DNA of 13,401 nt. Source: JAAZMI01 sp050942615. Lineage in GTDB: Bacteria > Bacillota > Dethiobacteria > DTU022 > UBA8154. This document shows positions 1-6,993 of the stretch, in pieces (within the stretch, counting starts at the first letter, position 1; each line of letters starts with the position of its first letter). The notes beneath the pieces are model-generated. The model had not been told where the DNA came from, made no database searches, and worked only from the letters and a program-made list of their open reading frames with translations. Location: contig JBMNNQ010000037.1 of NCBI GenBank assembly GCA_050942615.1, forward strand, positions 1 to 13,401. The letters run 5' to 3'. The position numbers and the translations under genes are program-made.

Positions 1-443
1 ATATCCTTTAAGCCTGTTTCCCTTTCCAGGACTATTAAGGCGCCGATTCTTTTTTTAACCAGAACCGGTATAGCCTTGAACAGTTCGTCCAACACACCCC
101 AAGAGTCGTTGTCTTCAAATTCATAAAGTGGGTTTTGAAACAACTTTCCCCGGCCCAACTGTTCCAGGGCTTTGCGCAGTTCCGGCTGGAAAATGATGGG
201 GATGGCAATCAGGCCGGCGGTCATGGCCCCCTGAAGAAGCCAGTTAAAGGTTTTTAAACCCATCAGCCCGCTGCCCCCCCAGGCGATCAATAAAATAACA
301 AGCCCTTTGACCAGCTGTTCTGCCCGCGTACCTTTAATGATCAGAATGGCCCGGTAAAAAATGTAGGTCACAATCAATATATCAAGAACATCACGCCAAC
401 CAAGATGCAGATGGCTGACTGCAGCTAAAACCTGCTTCCACAT
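1..443 (-). CDS. cdaA: Diadenylate cyclase CdaA, N-terminal part (runs off the left edge)
   Basis: Membrane-bound cyclase that condenses two ATP into the second messenger cyclic di-AMP. The 147 visible residues match the CdaA (YbbP) N-terminus. Three hydrophobic helices lie at about residues 19-36, 44-60 and 68-84, with the typical stretches DILIVTYIFYRAILIIKGTR and IIFQPELRKALEQLGRG. The start of the DAC domain follows (IGALIVLERETGL near 133-145). The catalytic DGA and RHR motifs would lie beyond the left edge, so activity cannot be judged; about half of a usual 270-280 residue protein is present. The ATG at 443 has GGAG at 449-452 on the same strand. In Firmicutes cdaA is normally followed by cdaR and glmM, which would be off-window here. 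It is the last visible gene of a minus-strand run, 85 bp after an amino-acid symporter. Identification from family sequence memory is strong. Confidence 0.9.
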   Translation of the reverse strand, partial: MWKQVLAAVSHLHLGWRDVLDILIVTYIFYRAILIIKGTRAEQLVKGLVILLIAWGGSGLMGLKTFNWLLQGAMTAGLIAIPIIFQPELRKALEQLGRGKLFQNPLYEFEDNDSWGVLDELFKAIPVLVKKRIGALIVLERETGLKD

Positions 444-528
444 TAAAGCTCCAACTCCCCATTTCCAGCTAGACTGCACACCTTTAAATTCTACTAACTT
501 ATTCTAAATTCCTTTTAGGAAGTAATTT

Positions 529-1884
529 TTAAGGCTGCCGGCTAAAAAAATCTTTGGTAATTTTATAAACCATCCCACTTAAACCCAAAAGGCCGACCAG
601 GTTGGGGAAGGCCATCAGCCCGTTTAAGATGTCGGCAAAGGTCCAAACCACCTGTAAATGGCTGACCGCCCCAATGAAGATAAAAATGATCCATAAGAGA
701 CGGTAAAAGCGCACAGCCCCGCCGCCTAAAAGATATTCCAGGCATTTTTCCCCATAATATGCCCAGCTGAGCAGTGTGGAAAAGGCAAAAAGAACCAGCC
801 CGAGTGAGACCATATATTGGCCTAAATTGCCCGGCAAACCCCGGCTAAAGGCTTCTACCGCCATGGCAGCACCTTCCAACCCTGTTTGCCAGGCGCCTGT
901 TGATAATAACACTAGAGCGGTCAGGGTGCAAATCAAATGGGTGTCGATAAAAACCTCCATAATCCCCCACATTCCCTGGTTAACCGGATGCGGGGTGCGT
1001 GCCGTAGCATGGGCAATGGATGCGCTGCCTAAGCCGGCTTCATTGGTGAATATTCCCCGGGCAATACCATAGCGCCAGGCGCCTAAGATTGTGGCCCCGG
1101 CAAAACCGCCGGCCGCAGCCCGGCCCTGGAAAGCTGAAGCAAAAATGCTTGCCAAGGCTGCCGGCAGTTGCTGCCTGAAAAGAACAAGGATGATTAGGCC
1201 CCCGGCTACATAAAAGACTGCCATCAAAGGAACCAGGGCCGAAGCTACCCTGGCAATGCGCTTGATGCCCCCTAAAATGATAAGGGCGCTGAAAAAAGCC
1301 AAAAGCAAGCCTGTAACAGAGGCCGGCACGGCAAAAGCAGCTTGCACGGCATCAGCAACGGAATTGGCCTGCACCATATTGCCGATCCCAAAGGCCGCCA
1401 GTGCCCCAAAAACGGCATAAAGAACAGCTAAAAAAGGGGTCTTTAAGCCTCTGGCCAGGTAATACATGGGCCCGCCGACAATTTCGTCCCCTGCCCTGGT
1501 CCGGTAATGCACTGCCAACAGAATTTCACTGTATTTGGTCGCCATGCCAAAAAAAGCAGAGACCCAGATCCAAAAAACAGCTCCGGGCCCCCCTAAGGAA
1601 ATAGCTGTCGCTACGCCGGCAATATTTCCCGTGCCCACAGTAGCCGCTAAGGCCGTAGAAAGGGCTTGAAAAGGGGTTATTTCCCCTGCCGCCGCTTTTT
1701 CCTTCTTTGTAAACAGACTCCCCAAAGTGGAATGCAACGCTAAGAAAAAATGCCTTAGCTGCAAAAACTGTAACCGCAGAGTAAGCAAAATCCCTGTAGT
1801 TAAAATAGCAAAGGTCAAAGGGAGCACAATCAGGATATTATAAAAATCCTGGAAAACTGTTTCAATAATCTTTAAACACCCCAC
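529..1884 (-). CDS. Alanine/glycine:cation symporter (AGCS family, AlsT-like)
   Basis: Secondary transporter importing a small neutral amino acid (alanine, glycine or glutamine in characterised relatives) with Na+ or H+. The 451-residue length is normal for AGCS and the protein is hydrophobic throughout, with some ten membrane segments. Family signatures are clear: ITPFQALSTALAATVGTGNI (about 69-88), GGPGAVFWIW (98-107), FGMATKYSE (112-120), GGPMYYLARGL (137-147) and TNEAGLGSASIAHA further on. The start is a GTG at 1884 with GGGGA about 9 bases upstream; the nearby ATG at 1891 is out of frame. It begins 30 bp after the radical SAM gene and ends 85 bp before cdaA, so it is probably in the same operon. 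A short inverted repeat (TTCCT-AAA-AGGAA on the minus strand) lies in the spacer after it. Substrate cannot be read from the sequence. Confidence 0.95.
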   Translation of the reverse strand: MGCLKIIETVFQDFYNILIVLPLTFAILTTGILLTLRLQFLQLRHFFLALHSTLGSLFTKKEKAAAGEITPFQALSTALAATVGTGNIAGVATAISLGGPGAVFWIWVSAFFGMATKYSEILLAVHYRTRAGDEIVGGPMYYLARGLKTPFLAVLYAVFGALAAFGIGNMVQANSVADAVQAAFAVPASVTGLLLAFFSALIILGGIKRIARVASALVPLMAVFYVAGGLIILVLFRQQLPAALASIFASAFQGRAAAGGFAGATILGAWRYGIARGIFTNEAGLGSASIAHATARTPHPVNQGMWGIMEVFIDTHLICTLTALVLLSTGAWQTGLEGAAMAVEAFSRGLPGNLGQYMVSLGLVLFAFSTLLSWAYYGEKCLEYLLGGGAVRFYRLLWIIFIFIGAVSHLQVVWTFADILNGLMAFPNLVGLLGLSGMVYKITKDFFSRQP

Positions 1885-1914
1885 CTGCCATTTCCCCGAA
1901 GAGCCCTGTTGTTT

Positions 1915-2946
1915 TTAATTATTGTTAGTCTTTCCCCCTCCATAGATATGCCCAGCCAACCGGATTGTATGACCACAATTTTTGCAGCTGTGGCCCTCTA
2001 AGCCAACGTTTTGCGGATAATAACCCTGGCGGTTGATCAAGAGCTGCCGGCAAGAAGGGCAGTAAGTTGAACTGTATGCCTCATCCTGGATATTGCCCAA
2101 ATAGACATAATCTAATTTTTCCCGGGCTGTTTCCCAGGCCCGTTGTAGGTTATCCAAAGGGGTGGGGGGCAGGTTTAAGCGGTATTGAGGAAAATAGCGG
2201 CTGAAATGCACCGGTATTTCCCGGCTGAGGGAGGCCACCCAGCTGACAAAAGCGCTTATCTCCTCCGGGGCGTCGTTTAAACCGGGGATAAGGAGATAGG
2301 TCAGCTCCACATGGCAGTCCGGGAGCGCCTGTTCAACAGTACGCAGCACTTCTTTAAAGCCCCGGCCCCGGCATTGGCGGCGGTAAAATTCTTCCCGGAA
2401 AGCTTTGACGTCGACGTTTAGCGCCTGAATGAAGGGCAATAGTTCGGCCAGGGGCTGCCGCTTAATCAGCCCGTTGGTCACCAGGACATTGCGGTAGCCG
2501 TTTTCCTGGATCAAAGCGGAGGCCTCGCGCACAAATTCATACCAAACCGTAGGTTCGTTATAGGTATAGGCCACCCCCAGCTGCCCCCGGGCCGGCTGCC
2601 TGCGCAGCAGCGACAGCAGCTTTGAGGGGGTAAAAACCTGCAACCCCTGCTTGGTTTCGTTCCGGGCCAGGCTCCAGTTCTGACAAAAAGAGCAGTGCAG
2701 GTTGCAGCCGACGGTGCCAATGGACAAAATTTCCCAACCAGGAAAGAAATGATAAAGCGGTTTTTTTTCAACGGGATCCAGGGCTTGGGCGGCACATAAG
2801 CCATAATTTGTAGTCAGCAGCCGGCCTGCTTCCACTTGGCGCACCCCGCAGACCCCTGTCTGCCCTTCCTGCAGCCGGCATTCCTGGGGACAAAGTTCAC
2901 ACCGTATTTTTTCACCCTGCCGGGAATAGTAGCTTGCTTCCAGCAT
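1915..2946 (-). CDS. amrS: AmmeMemoRadiSam system radical SAM enzyme (AmrS)
   Basis: Radical S-adenosylmethionine enzyme of the AmmeMemoRadiSam set, related to pyruvate formate-lyase activating enzymes. Its physiological substrate is not established as far as I know. The 4Fe-4S binding motif CNLHCSFC is at residues 81-88 (C81, C85, C88). A Cys-rich N-terminus carries C16, C19, C23 and C33 in the family pattern CxxCPxxC...GxCGVR. The C-terminus carries two further CxxC pairs (C296/C299 and C321/C324), which look like a zinc ribbon or an auxiliary metal site. The internal segments YTYNEPTVW and NVDVKAF are also typical. At 343 residues it is full length for the family. The ATG at 2946 follows a GGAGG-like site. 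It begins 30 bp after the Memo-AMMECR1 gene, the partner expected from other genomes, and precedes the symporter by 30 bp. Confidence 0.95.
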   Translation of the reverse strand: MLEASYYSRQGEKIRCELCPQECRLQEGQTGVCGVRQVEAGRLLTTNYGLCAAQALDPVEKKPLYHFFPGWEILSIGTVGCNLHCSFCQNWSLARNETKQGLQVFTPSKLLSLLRRQPARGQLGVAYTYNEPTVWYEFVREASALIQENGYRNVLVTNGLIKRQPLAELLPFIQALNVDVKAFREEFYRRQCRGRGFKEVLRTVEQALPDCHVELTYLLIPGLNDAPEEISAFVSWVASLSREIPVHFSRYFPQYRLNLPPTPLDNLQRAWETAREKLDYVYLGNIQDEAYSSTYCPSCRQLLINRQGYYPQNVGLEGHSCKNCGHTIRLAGHIYGGGKTNNN

Positions 2947-2976
2947 CTTATTTCCTCCACGTAAAATATATCTTTT

Positions 2977-4338
2977 TCAACGTATATTTTCTTGGGTGTA
3001 TCTATACACCTCGAAACGAAAAATTTCCACTGCTTCATCTGGCCGGATACCTGCTTTTTGTTTGGCAATAGCCAACTGTTTTTCCACAGCAGCCACACCT
3101 TCCAGGGCCGGCAGCAGCAGGCCGGTGCGCCCGCCGCTGCGGACAATAATACCGTAACGCCGGGGATCAAGTTCTGCCGGGCTGTCCACTTCTTCCGGAA
3201 CAGTCAAGACATCCACGCTGTAGCTCAGCATTTCCAGTTCGGCCTGGGTAACAGGGGAAAAACGCGGATCGTTCAAGCCTGCGCTGACGGCGTTGGCGGC
3301 AATTTCTGCCGCCAGGGTGTTTTGAACCGGGTAGATCGTCCCGATGCAGCCCCGCAAAGCCCCTTCTTTTTTAAGGGTCACAAAAGCGGCCCCCGGCTGC
3401 TGCAGCTCGGCGGGCAGGTCTTGGGGCAGGGCAAAAGCCCTGCCTTCCAGACGGCTTTCAAGGGACTGGCGGGCAATTTGCAGGTAGATGTTACCATCTG
3501 CAGCCCCGGCTTCTTTTCGGCAGCCGGCGCCGGCTGCTTCTGCCGGAGGCAGCTTGAACAGGGCCACCGGATAACCGACGCCAAAGGGGCCTTCATAAGA
3601 TAAAACCTCCGGCTGCACCGGCAGGCCGTCCAGGCTGCCCAAGAGGATACTGAGGGAACGCAGGCCGCATTCCCCGGCGGCGTCAACTAAGGCCGGATCT
3701 ATGGTCAGCAATTTTTCAACCTGGTAATTTTGCAGGTACTCCACAACTTTTTCGTCAAATTCCCGGCCCCGCGGATCATAGCCTGCCGGCCCCCCCCGGA
3801 GCAGCCGGTGGGAGAGATCTGCACTGGCCACAACGGCCACCCGGCGGCCAACAGCATCCGCGGCCCTCTGCAGGGCCTGCCCGAAACGAAATAAGTCGGC
3901 GTAGGGGAGCAAAGCATAGGTGAGTGCTACACAGCGGCTGCCGGTACCGGCAGCCTGCAAGTGATAAAGGGGAACGGTAACGCCGTGATCCAGGGTTTCT
4001 GCCTGCAGCCGGATCAGATCTATCTTTTCCCGGCGGCTTGCCTCTGCTAAAGCTTGCACCAGCTCCAAATCATTTTCTGCTTTTAACCTCACACCGGGGG
4101 CGCCGAAGGCGCCGAAATCCCCTGCCAGGTTTTCTGCAGCCAAGGCAACCGGCGCATCTTTGTGCAGGGGGCCGTGGGGGGTAATGATAATTACCGTTTC
4201 CGGCTGAGCTGCCGCAATGGCAGCAGAAAGTTTTTCCAGAGCCTCTTGTGTGCGGCGCACCCCTGCAATTTCCCGGCCGCCAACCTCCGGTATCAGCATC
4301 GGTGGATGCGGTGAAACACCCGCAATTAAAATACCCAC
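2977..4338 (-). CDS. Memo-AMMECR1 fusion protein (AmmeMemoRadiSam system)
   Basis: Single polypeptide of 453 residues joining a Memo domain (about 1-265) to an AMMECR1 domain (about 280-453). Memo has the fold of class III extradiol dioxygenases (LigB type) and carries conserved histidines that can bind metal: H11 in the N-terminal HPPM, H55 and H59 in HGPLH, H118 in LDHGV and H177 in ASADLSH. The AMMECR1 part has its hallmark LRGCIGT at 328-334, then NDPRF and SVDVL. A linker rich in Ala and Glu (about 264-282) separates them. I chose the GTG at 4338 because GGAGG (4351-4347) sits 8 bases before it; the upstream in-frame TTG at 4353 overlaps that site, and the ATG at 4340 is out of frame. 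The gene lies immediately upstream of amrS and is the first of the probable operon. These three domains occur together as fusions or neighbours in many bacteria and archaea, but their joint reaction is unclear. Confidence 0.95.
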   Translation of the reverse strand: MGILIAGVSPHPPMLIPEVGGREIAGVRRTQEALEKLSAAIAAAQPETVIIITPHGPLHKDAPVALAAENLAGDFGAFGAPGVRLKAENDLELVQALAEASRREKIDLIRLQAETLDHGVTVPLYHLQAAGTGSRCVALTYALLPYADLFRFGQALQRAADAVGRRVAVVASADLSHRLLRGGPAGYDPRGREFDEKVVEYLQNYQVEKLLTIDPALVDAAGECGLRSLSILLGSLDGLPVQPEVLSYEGPFGVGYPVALFKLPPAEAAGAGCRKEAGAADGNIYLQIARQSLESRLEGRAFALPQDLPAELQQPGAAFVTLKKEGALRGCIGTIYPVQNTLAAEIAANAVSAGLNDPRFSPVTQAELEMLSYSVDVLTVPEEVDSPAELDPRRYGIIVRSGGRTGLLLPALEGVAAVEKQLAIAKQKAGIRPDEAVEIFRFEVYRYTQENIR

Positions 4339-4346
4339 ATAAAAAA

Positions 4347-4351
4347 CCTCC
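4347..4351 (-). promoter_or_regulatory. Ribosome binding site deciding the Memo-AMMECR1 start
   Basis: GGAGG on the minus strand, 8 bases before the GTG at 4338. It overlaps the in-frame TTG at 4353, which excludes that codon as a start, and supports a 453-residue protein beginning with GILIAG. Confidence 0.85.
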
Positions 4352-4370
4352 AAAATACATCAAAATACAT
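4352..4370. repeat. Short tandem direct repeat in the leader of the amr operon
   Basis: Two head-to-tail copies of AAAATACAT separated by one C (plus strand), directly upstream of the ribosome binding site of the Memo-AMMECR1 gene. A minus-strand TTGAAC (4383-4378) lies just beyond and could be a -35 element, but no good -10 hexamer follows at the right distance. The repeat could be an operator or chance AT-rich sequence. Confidence 0.3.
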
Positions 4371-4417
4371 TAAGTATGTTCAAAAAGGATGTTTAAGGTT
4401 AACCCTGTACCCGTTTT

Positions 4418-4444
4418 AAAAAAGGTCCTGACGACTGCAGGGCC
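4418..4444 (-). terminator. Rho-independent terminator after the MBL-fold hydrolase gene
   Basis: On the minus strand GGCCCTG (4444-4438) can pair with CAGGACC (4430-4424) around a 7-base loop, with one C-A mismatch, and is followed at once by six T (4423-4418). It lies 100 bp past the stop of the hydrolase gene and about 80 bp before the amr operon, so it probably separates the two transcription units. The remainder of the 4339-4543 spacer shows nothing else convincing. Confidence 0.65.
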
Positions 4445-4543
4445 TGTCGAACTTAACAGCAGGGCAGGGTTTCAATTTTCTGATGTCGAAATATCCTTAC
4501 ATTGCACAACATCACACTGCACATTATAATCAAAGAGGTAAAA

Positions 4544-5224
4544 TTAATAGAAAAACATCTGCTGGATGAGCTGATAATTTCTTTGAATAGCCTCTTGCCC
4601 GTTAACCGGCTGCATGTGCCCCGGCAGCAGCCATTCCACGTCCGGGATGGCTGCCAGTTTTTGAACACTTTTTTCCAATATTTGAATGTCGCCATCGGGC
4701 AGGTCTGTGCGGCCGATGCTGCCGTAGAAAACAACGTCACCGGTTATTAAAGCCCGCTCGGCCGGAAAATAAAAACTTAAAGAGCCGGGGGAATGCCCGG
4801 GTGTATGTAAAACCTGGATAATATCATCGCCAACTTCCAGTTCACCTTCCTGCAGGAAAAGATCTATTTTCGGCTTTTGAGGTTTGCGCCCGGTCATTTG
4901 CAGATAAAAACGGGCAATGGCCTCCATGTGCTCTTCTTCATCTTTATGCATGGCCAGCGCTATTTCTTTTTTTTCCTTAAAATACACCGCTGCTTCGCAG
5001 TGGTCGGTATGGCTATGCGTACAAAGGAGTAAATCCAACTTTTCGGGGGTAAAGCCGTCTTGTTCCATTCCGGCGAGCAGCCTTTGCAGACATCTTTCGC
5101 CGAGTTCATTTTGAATATGCCCCGGATCGATCAGGATGGTTTTTTCACCGGCATAAAGGTATGTGTTGCAGTTGTTGCCGCTGCCCTGCCAAGGGTAGCA
5201 ATATAATTTTTCAGTTATTTGCAT
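4544..5224 (-). CDS. Metallo-beta-lactamase-fold hydrolase (glyoxalase II-like)
   Basis: Probably soluble di-metal hydrolase of 226 residues. All the usual ligands of the fold are visible: H70, H72, D74 and H75 in THSHTDH, H144 in TPGHSPGS, D163 in LITGDVVF and H203 in LLPGH. The segment GSIGRTDLPDGD (169-180) is characteristic of the glyoxalase II-like / persulfide dioxygenase-like branch, so a thioester or similar small substrate is likely, but the substrate cannot be assigned. The ATG at 5224 has an excellent AAAGGAGG about 9 bases upstream. It shares a short divergent promoter region with the plus-strand gene at 5304 and ends before a terminator-like hairpin, so it is probably transcribed alone. 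No signal peptide or membrane segment is apparent, which points to a cytoplasmic protein. Confidence 0.93.
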   Translation of the reverse strand: MQITEKLYCYPWQGSGNNCNTYLYAGEKTILIDPGHIQNELGERCLQRLLAGMEQDGFTPEKLDLLLCTHSHTDHCEAAVYFKEKKEIALAMHKDEEEHMEAIARFYLQMTGRKPQKPKIDLFLQEGELEVGDDIIQVLHTPGHSPGSLSFYFPAERALITGDVVFYGSIGRTDLPDGDIQILEKSVQKLAAIPDVEWLLPGHMQPVNGQEAIQRNYQLIQQMFFY

Positions 5225-5290
5225 CTATTTTTCCTCCTTTTGTGCAATTTGATTATACTGATTATATCATAACTGAAGATAATAATGTTA
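5225..5290. promoter_or_regulatory. Divergent promoter region between the MBL-fold gene and the 5304 gene
   Basis: Short AT-rich spacer. On the minus strand two TATAAT hexamers occur (complement of ATTATA at 5252-5257 and 5261-5266), either of which could be the -10 of the hydrolase gene. On the plus strand TTGTGC (5240-5245) and TATATC (5263-5268) are 17 bases apart, and TATACT lies at 5254-5259. The -35 elements are weak on both strands, so the exact start points are uncertain. Confidence 0.5.
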
Positions 5291-5294
5291 GGAG
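5288..5294 (+). promoter_or_regulatory. Ribosome binding site deciding the start at 5304
   Basis: TTAGGAG lies 9 bases before the ATG at 5304. It abuts the earlier in-frame ATG at 5295 with no spacing, which makes that codon an unlikely start. Confidence 0.75.
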
Positions 5295-5303
5295 ATGACA
5301 GCT

Positions 5304-5864
5304 ATGGAAAAAATGAAGTCGGCCCTGGAGATTGCTTTGGAAAAAGCTAAAAAATTGGGTGGCCGGGACAAAAAAGATACTACGGGGTTGAAAAACCGAA
5401 AGTACATTCAGGCGGCCCTTTCTTTAGGCAACTCTTTTCTGCAGGGCAAAACCGGGGCGGAAAAAATTAAGGAGAGCCTGGGCCGTTATCCTGCAGAAAG
5501 CCAGGAGGAGGCCCGGGAAACTTTTCTGAAGGCGATCACCGCGGAAATGAACTTAGCCAATACCCCGCAGATCTTAAAAGCTGTGCGCCTTTTGAAAGAA
5601 GAAACCGGAGTACAGGCCGCCTGCACAGAGGTAAAAAAGTACCACCAGCAGCTTCTACAGCAGCTGAAAGAGAAAAAAGCCGCCCTGCAGGAAAGCAGCT
5701 TTGAACCCCTGCTGGAAAAAATGGGCCTAACGGGCCTCAGGGGCTCAGCGCTGGCCGGGTTTAATACCCAGCACCTGCCCGGGTGGGAAGAAACAAAGAC
5801 ACAGCTTTTAACAGGCTATGAGGAACAGCTGCACAATTTCCGCAAGAATATTTTTAAACAATAG
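5304..5864 (+). CDS. Hypothetical small helical protein
   Basis: I do not recognise this 186-residue protein. It is rich in Lys, Glu, Gln, Leu and Ala and is predicted mostly helical by eye, with heptad-like stretches at about residues 1-20 and 105-135 (KKYHQQLLQQLKEKKAAL). It has no membrane segment, signal peptide or Cys-based metal motif. A Gly-containing turn region (GLTGLRGSALAGF, around 146-158) breaks the helices. The only plus-strand gene in the left two thirds of the window, it is divergent from the MBL-fold hydrolase and followed by a strong hairpin. Codon use and GC content resemble the neighbours, so recent transfer is not indicated. It could be a structural or adaptor protein; function is unknown. 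The start is chosen from ribosome binding site spacing. Confidence 0.75.
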   Translation: MEKMKSALEIALEKAKKLGGRDKKDTTGLKNRKYIQAALSLGNSFLQGKTGAEKIKESLGRYPAESQEEARETFLKAITAEMNLANTPQILKAVRLLKEETGVQAACTEVKKYHQQLLQQLKEKKAALQESSFEPLLEKMGLTGLRGSALAGFNTQHLPGWEETKTQLLTGYEEQLHNFRKNIFKQ

Positions 5865-5894
5865 AACCGGTGTAGGGTTGTATCCTTATCAGGC

Positions 5895-5968
5895 GACAGG
5901 GGGCCGGTTTTCTTGGCACATTTGAGGTGTCAAGAGAACCGGCCCCCTGTCACCCCCGGCCCCCTGTC
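5895..5968. repeat. REP-like hairpin element with an extra copy of one arm
   Basis: The 25-base arms 5895-5919 and 5927-5951 pair end to end, with G-U pairs at two positions, around a 7-base loop (ATTTGAG). The core is GACAGGGGGCCGG / CCGGCCCCCTGTC. The 13-base arm end CCGGCCCCCTGTC recurs as a direct copy at 5956-5968; extended by GC to 5970 it is an exact 15-base complement of 5894-5908, so two alternative foldings exist. The element sits between two convergent genes and may terminate both. From memory, similar GACAGGGGG...CCCCCTGTC hairpins are scattered in clostridial genomes, as with REP/RAYT-type mobile repeats; that link is an inference. Confidence 0.7.
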
Positions 5969-5991
5969 GCTTGGCCTTCTGCCATCTGGCA

Positions 5992-6582
5992 CTAGTATAA
6001 ACTTCGCCGGCCGGCTTTGTAGGCCTGCAGATCGGGCCAAAATTTAATGATCACCAGCGCCGCCCAGAGGACACCGCAAAAAAAAGCCCCCCGGCCGGCT
6101 ATAAGAAGCAGGTAAAAAGGCAGGGACAGCATCCCCACTGCTGCAGCGGTGTTGGTATCGCGCAGCAAAAAAAGCAACACGGCCATCACTAATGCAACCA
6201 CCGGGATGGCGCCCGGCGCAAGACCTAAAAGGGCCCCGGCAGAGGCTGCCAGGCCCTTGCCGCCGCGAAATTTTAAAAACAGCATCCAGTTGTGCCCGGC
6301 CACAACGGCGACGGCCGCCAAAAAAGGTGCTGTGCCCCCCGCACCTGTTATCCGGGCCAGGCAAACTGCCAGGTAACCCTTGCCTGCATCTAAAAACAAA
6401 CTTAACAAACCGGCCCACGGCGAAATGGAGCGGAAGGTATTGGCGGTGCCTACGTTACCACTGCCCACCCGGCGGGGATCCTGGCGCCAAAAAAGAGCCA
6501 CTAAAAAACTGACCGGGATGGAACCCAAGACGTAGGCCCAGGCGACAGCATTGATAGCTGCTAGATGAGGCAGAACAGGCAT
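5992..6582 (-). CDS. PlsY-like acyl-phosphate glycerol-3-phosphate acyltransferase, divergent
   Basis: Integral membrane protein of 196 residues with about five hydrophobic helices, as in PlsY, which transfers an acyl group from acyl-phosphate to glycerol-3-phosphate in phospholipid synthesis. Family marks are GSIPVSF (20-26), motif 1 SGNVGTANTFR (41-51), LDAGKGY (64-70) and motif 2 GHNWMLFLKFRGGKG (96-110). Departures from the usual pattern are GTANTFR for GATNxxR, GKGLAAS for GKGVAT, and RDTNTAAAVG (141-150) where motif 3 normally has an Arg-Tyr/Ser-rich segment. It may therefore be a second, specialised paralogue rather than the housekeeping enzyme. The ATG at 6582 is preferred because GAAGG (6594-6590) lies 7 bases upstream; an in-frame TTG at 6612 would add ten residues without a better site. 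It is convergent with the 5304 gene across the hairpin element. Confidence 0.85.
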   Translation of the reverse strand: MPVLPHLAAINAVAWAYVLGSIPVSFLVALFWRQDPRRVGSGNVGTANTFRSISPWAGLLSLFLDAGKGYLAVCLARITGAGGTAPFLAAVAVVAGHNWMLFLKFRGGKGLAASAGALLGLAPGAIPVVALVMAVLLFLLRDTNTAAAVGMLSLPFYLLLIAGRGAFFCGVLWAALVIIKFWPDLQAYKAGRRSLY

Positions 6583-6993
6583 CTGAACACCTTCCCTTCC
6601 AAGGATCAGCAATTAATTATTTAAAAAAATGGAAAATCCTTTTTTAGTTCCCCAAGGCCCCCCTGCCTTTTAGTTTACAGGAATACCGGTTTTTTTCCAA
6701 CCTTGTTCTGCACCAAAGAATAGATTTTCATTTCAAGCCGTCTAAAATGCTGGCTGAAAAATACGCTACCTTCTGCATCGGGGATCCGACCTTAAAGCCA
6801 TGCAGCATCTTTGGGGCCGAAAATCCCTGACCTGGATTTTGCTAAGTTTATAGTGATCTATAGCCTCCGGCCCCCTGCTGTTATTATGTAATTCCTGTGC
6901 TGCACCACGCTGCCCGCCTGCTGACCTTGTGTTAACCCTGCTTTGTCTCCTGACTTCCCTTTAACCAAACTTTGTGCTGCCCCTGTGCTACTC
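6583..6993. other. Spacer of about 410 bp without a convincing gene
   Basis: It lies between the stop of the tandem ATPase gene and the start of the PlsY-like gene, both on the minus strand. It contains an inverted repeat CTGCAT (6773-6778) / ATGCAG (6800-6805) with a 21-base loop. A minus-strand AT-rich hairpin (AAAAAAGGA-TTT-TCC then a T run, around 6620-6645) could act as a weak terminator. Another reading frame runs on past the ATPase stop for about 140 bases but has no homology I recognise. No promoter for the PlsY-like gene can be fixed. Confidence 0.45.
6590..6594 (-). promoter_or_regulatory. Ribosome binding site deciding the PlsY-like start
   Basis: GAAGG on the minus strand within a purine run (6600-6590), 7 bases before the ATG at 6582. 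It favours this ATG over the in-frame TTG at 6612. Confidence 0.6.

Noticed and set aside
2992..3603. 203-codon plus-strand open frame opposite the Memo-AMMECR1 gene
   Set aside because: It is antisense to a gene with clear family motifs, has no recognisable domain and no convincing ribosome binding site; it is a by-product of GC-rich codon use.
4339..4353. TTG at 4353 or ATG at 4340 as the Memo-AMMECR1 start
   Set aside because: The TTG overlaps the ribosome binding site and the ATG is out of frame; the GTG at 4338 has correct spacing.
4352..4370. Start of a CRISPR array suggested by a short direct repeat
   Set aside because: There are only two 9-base copies with a 1-base gap; there are no spacers and no cas genes.
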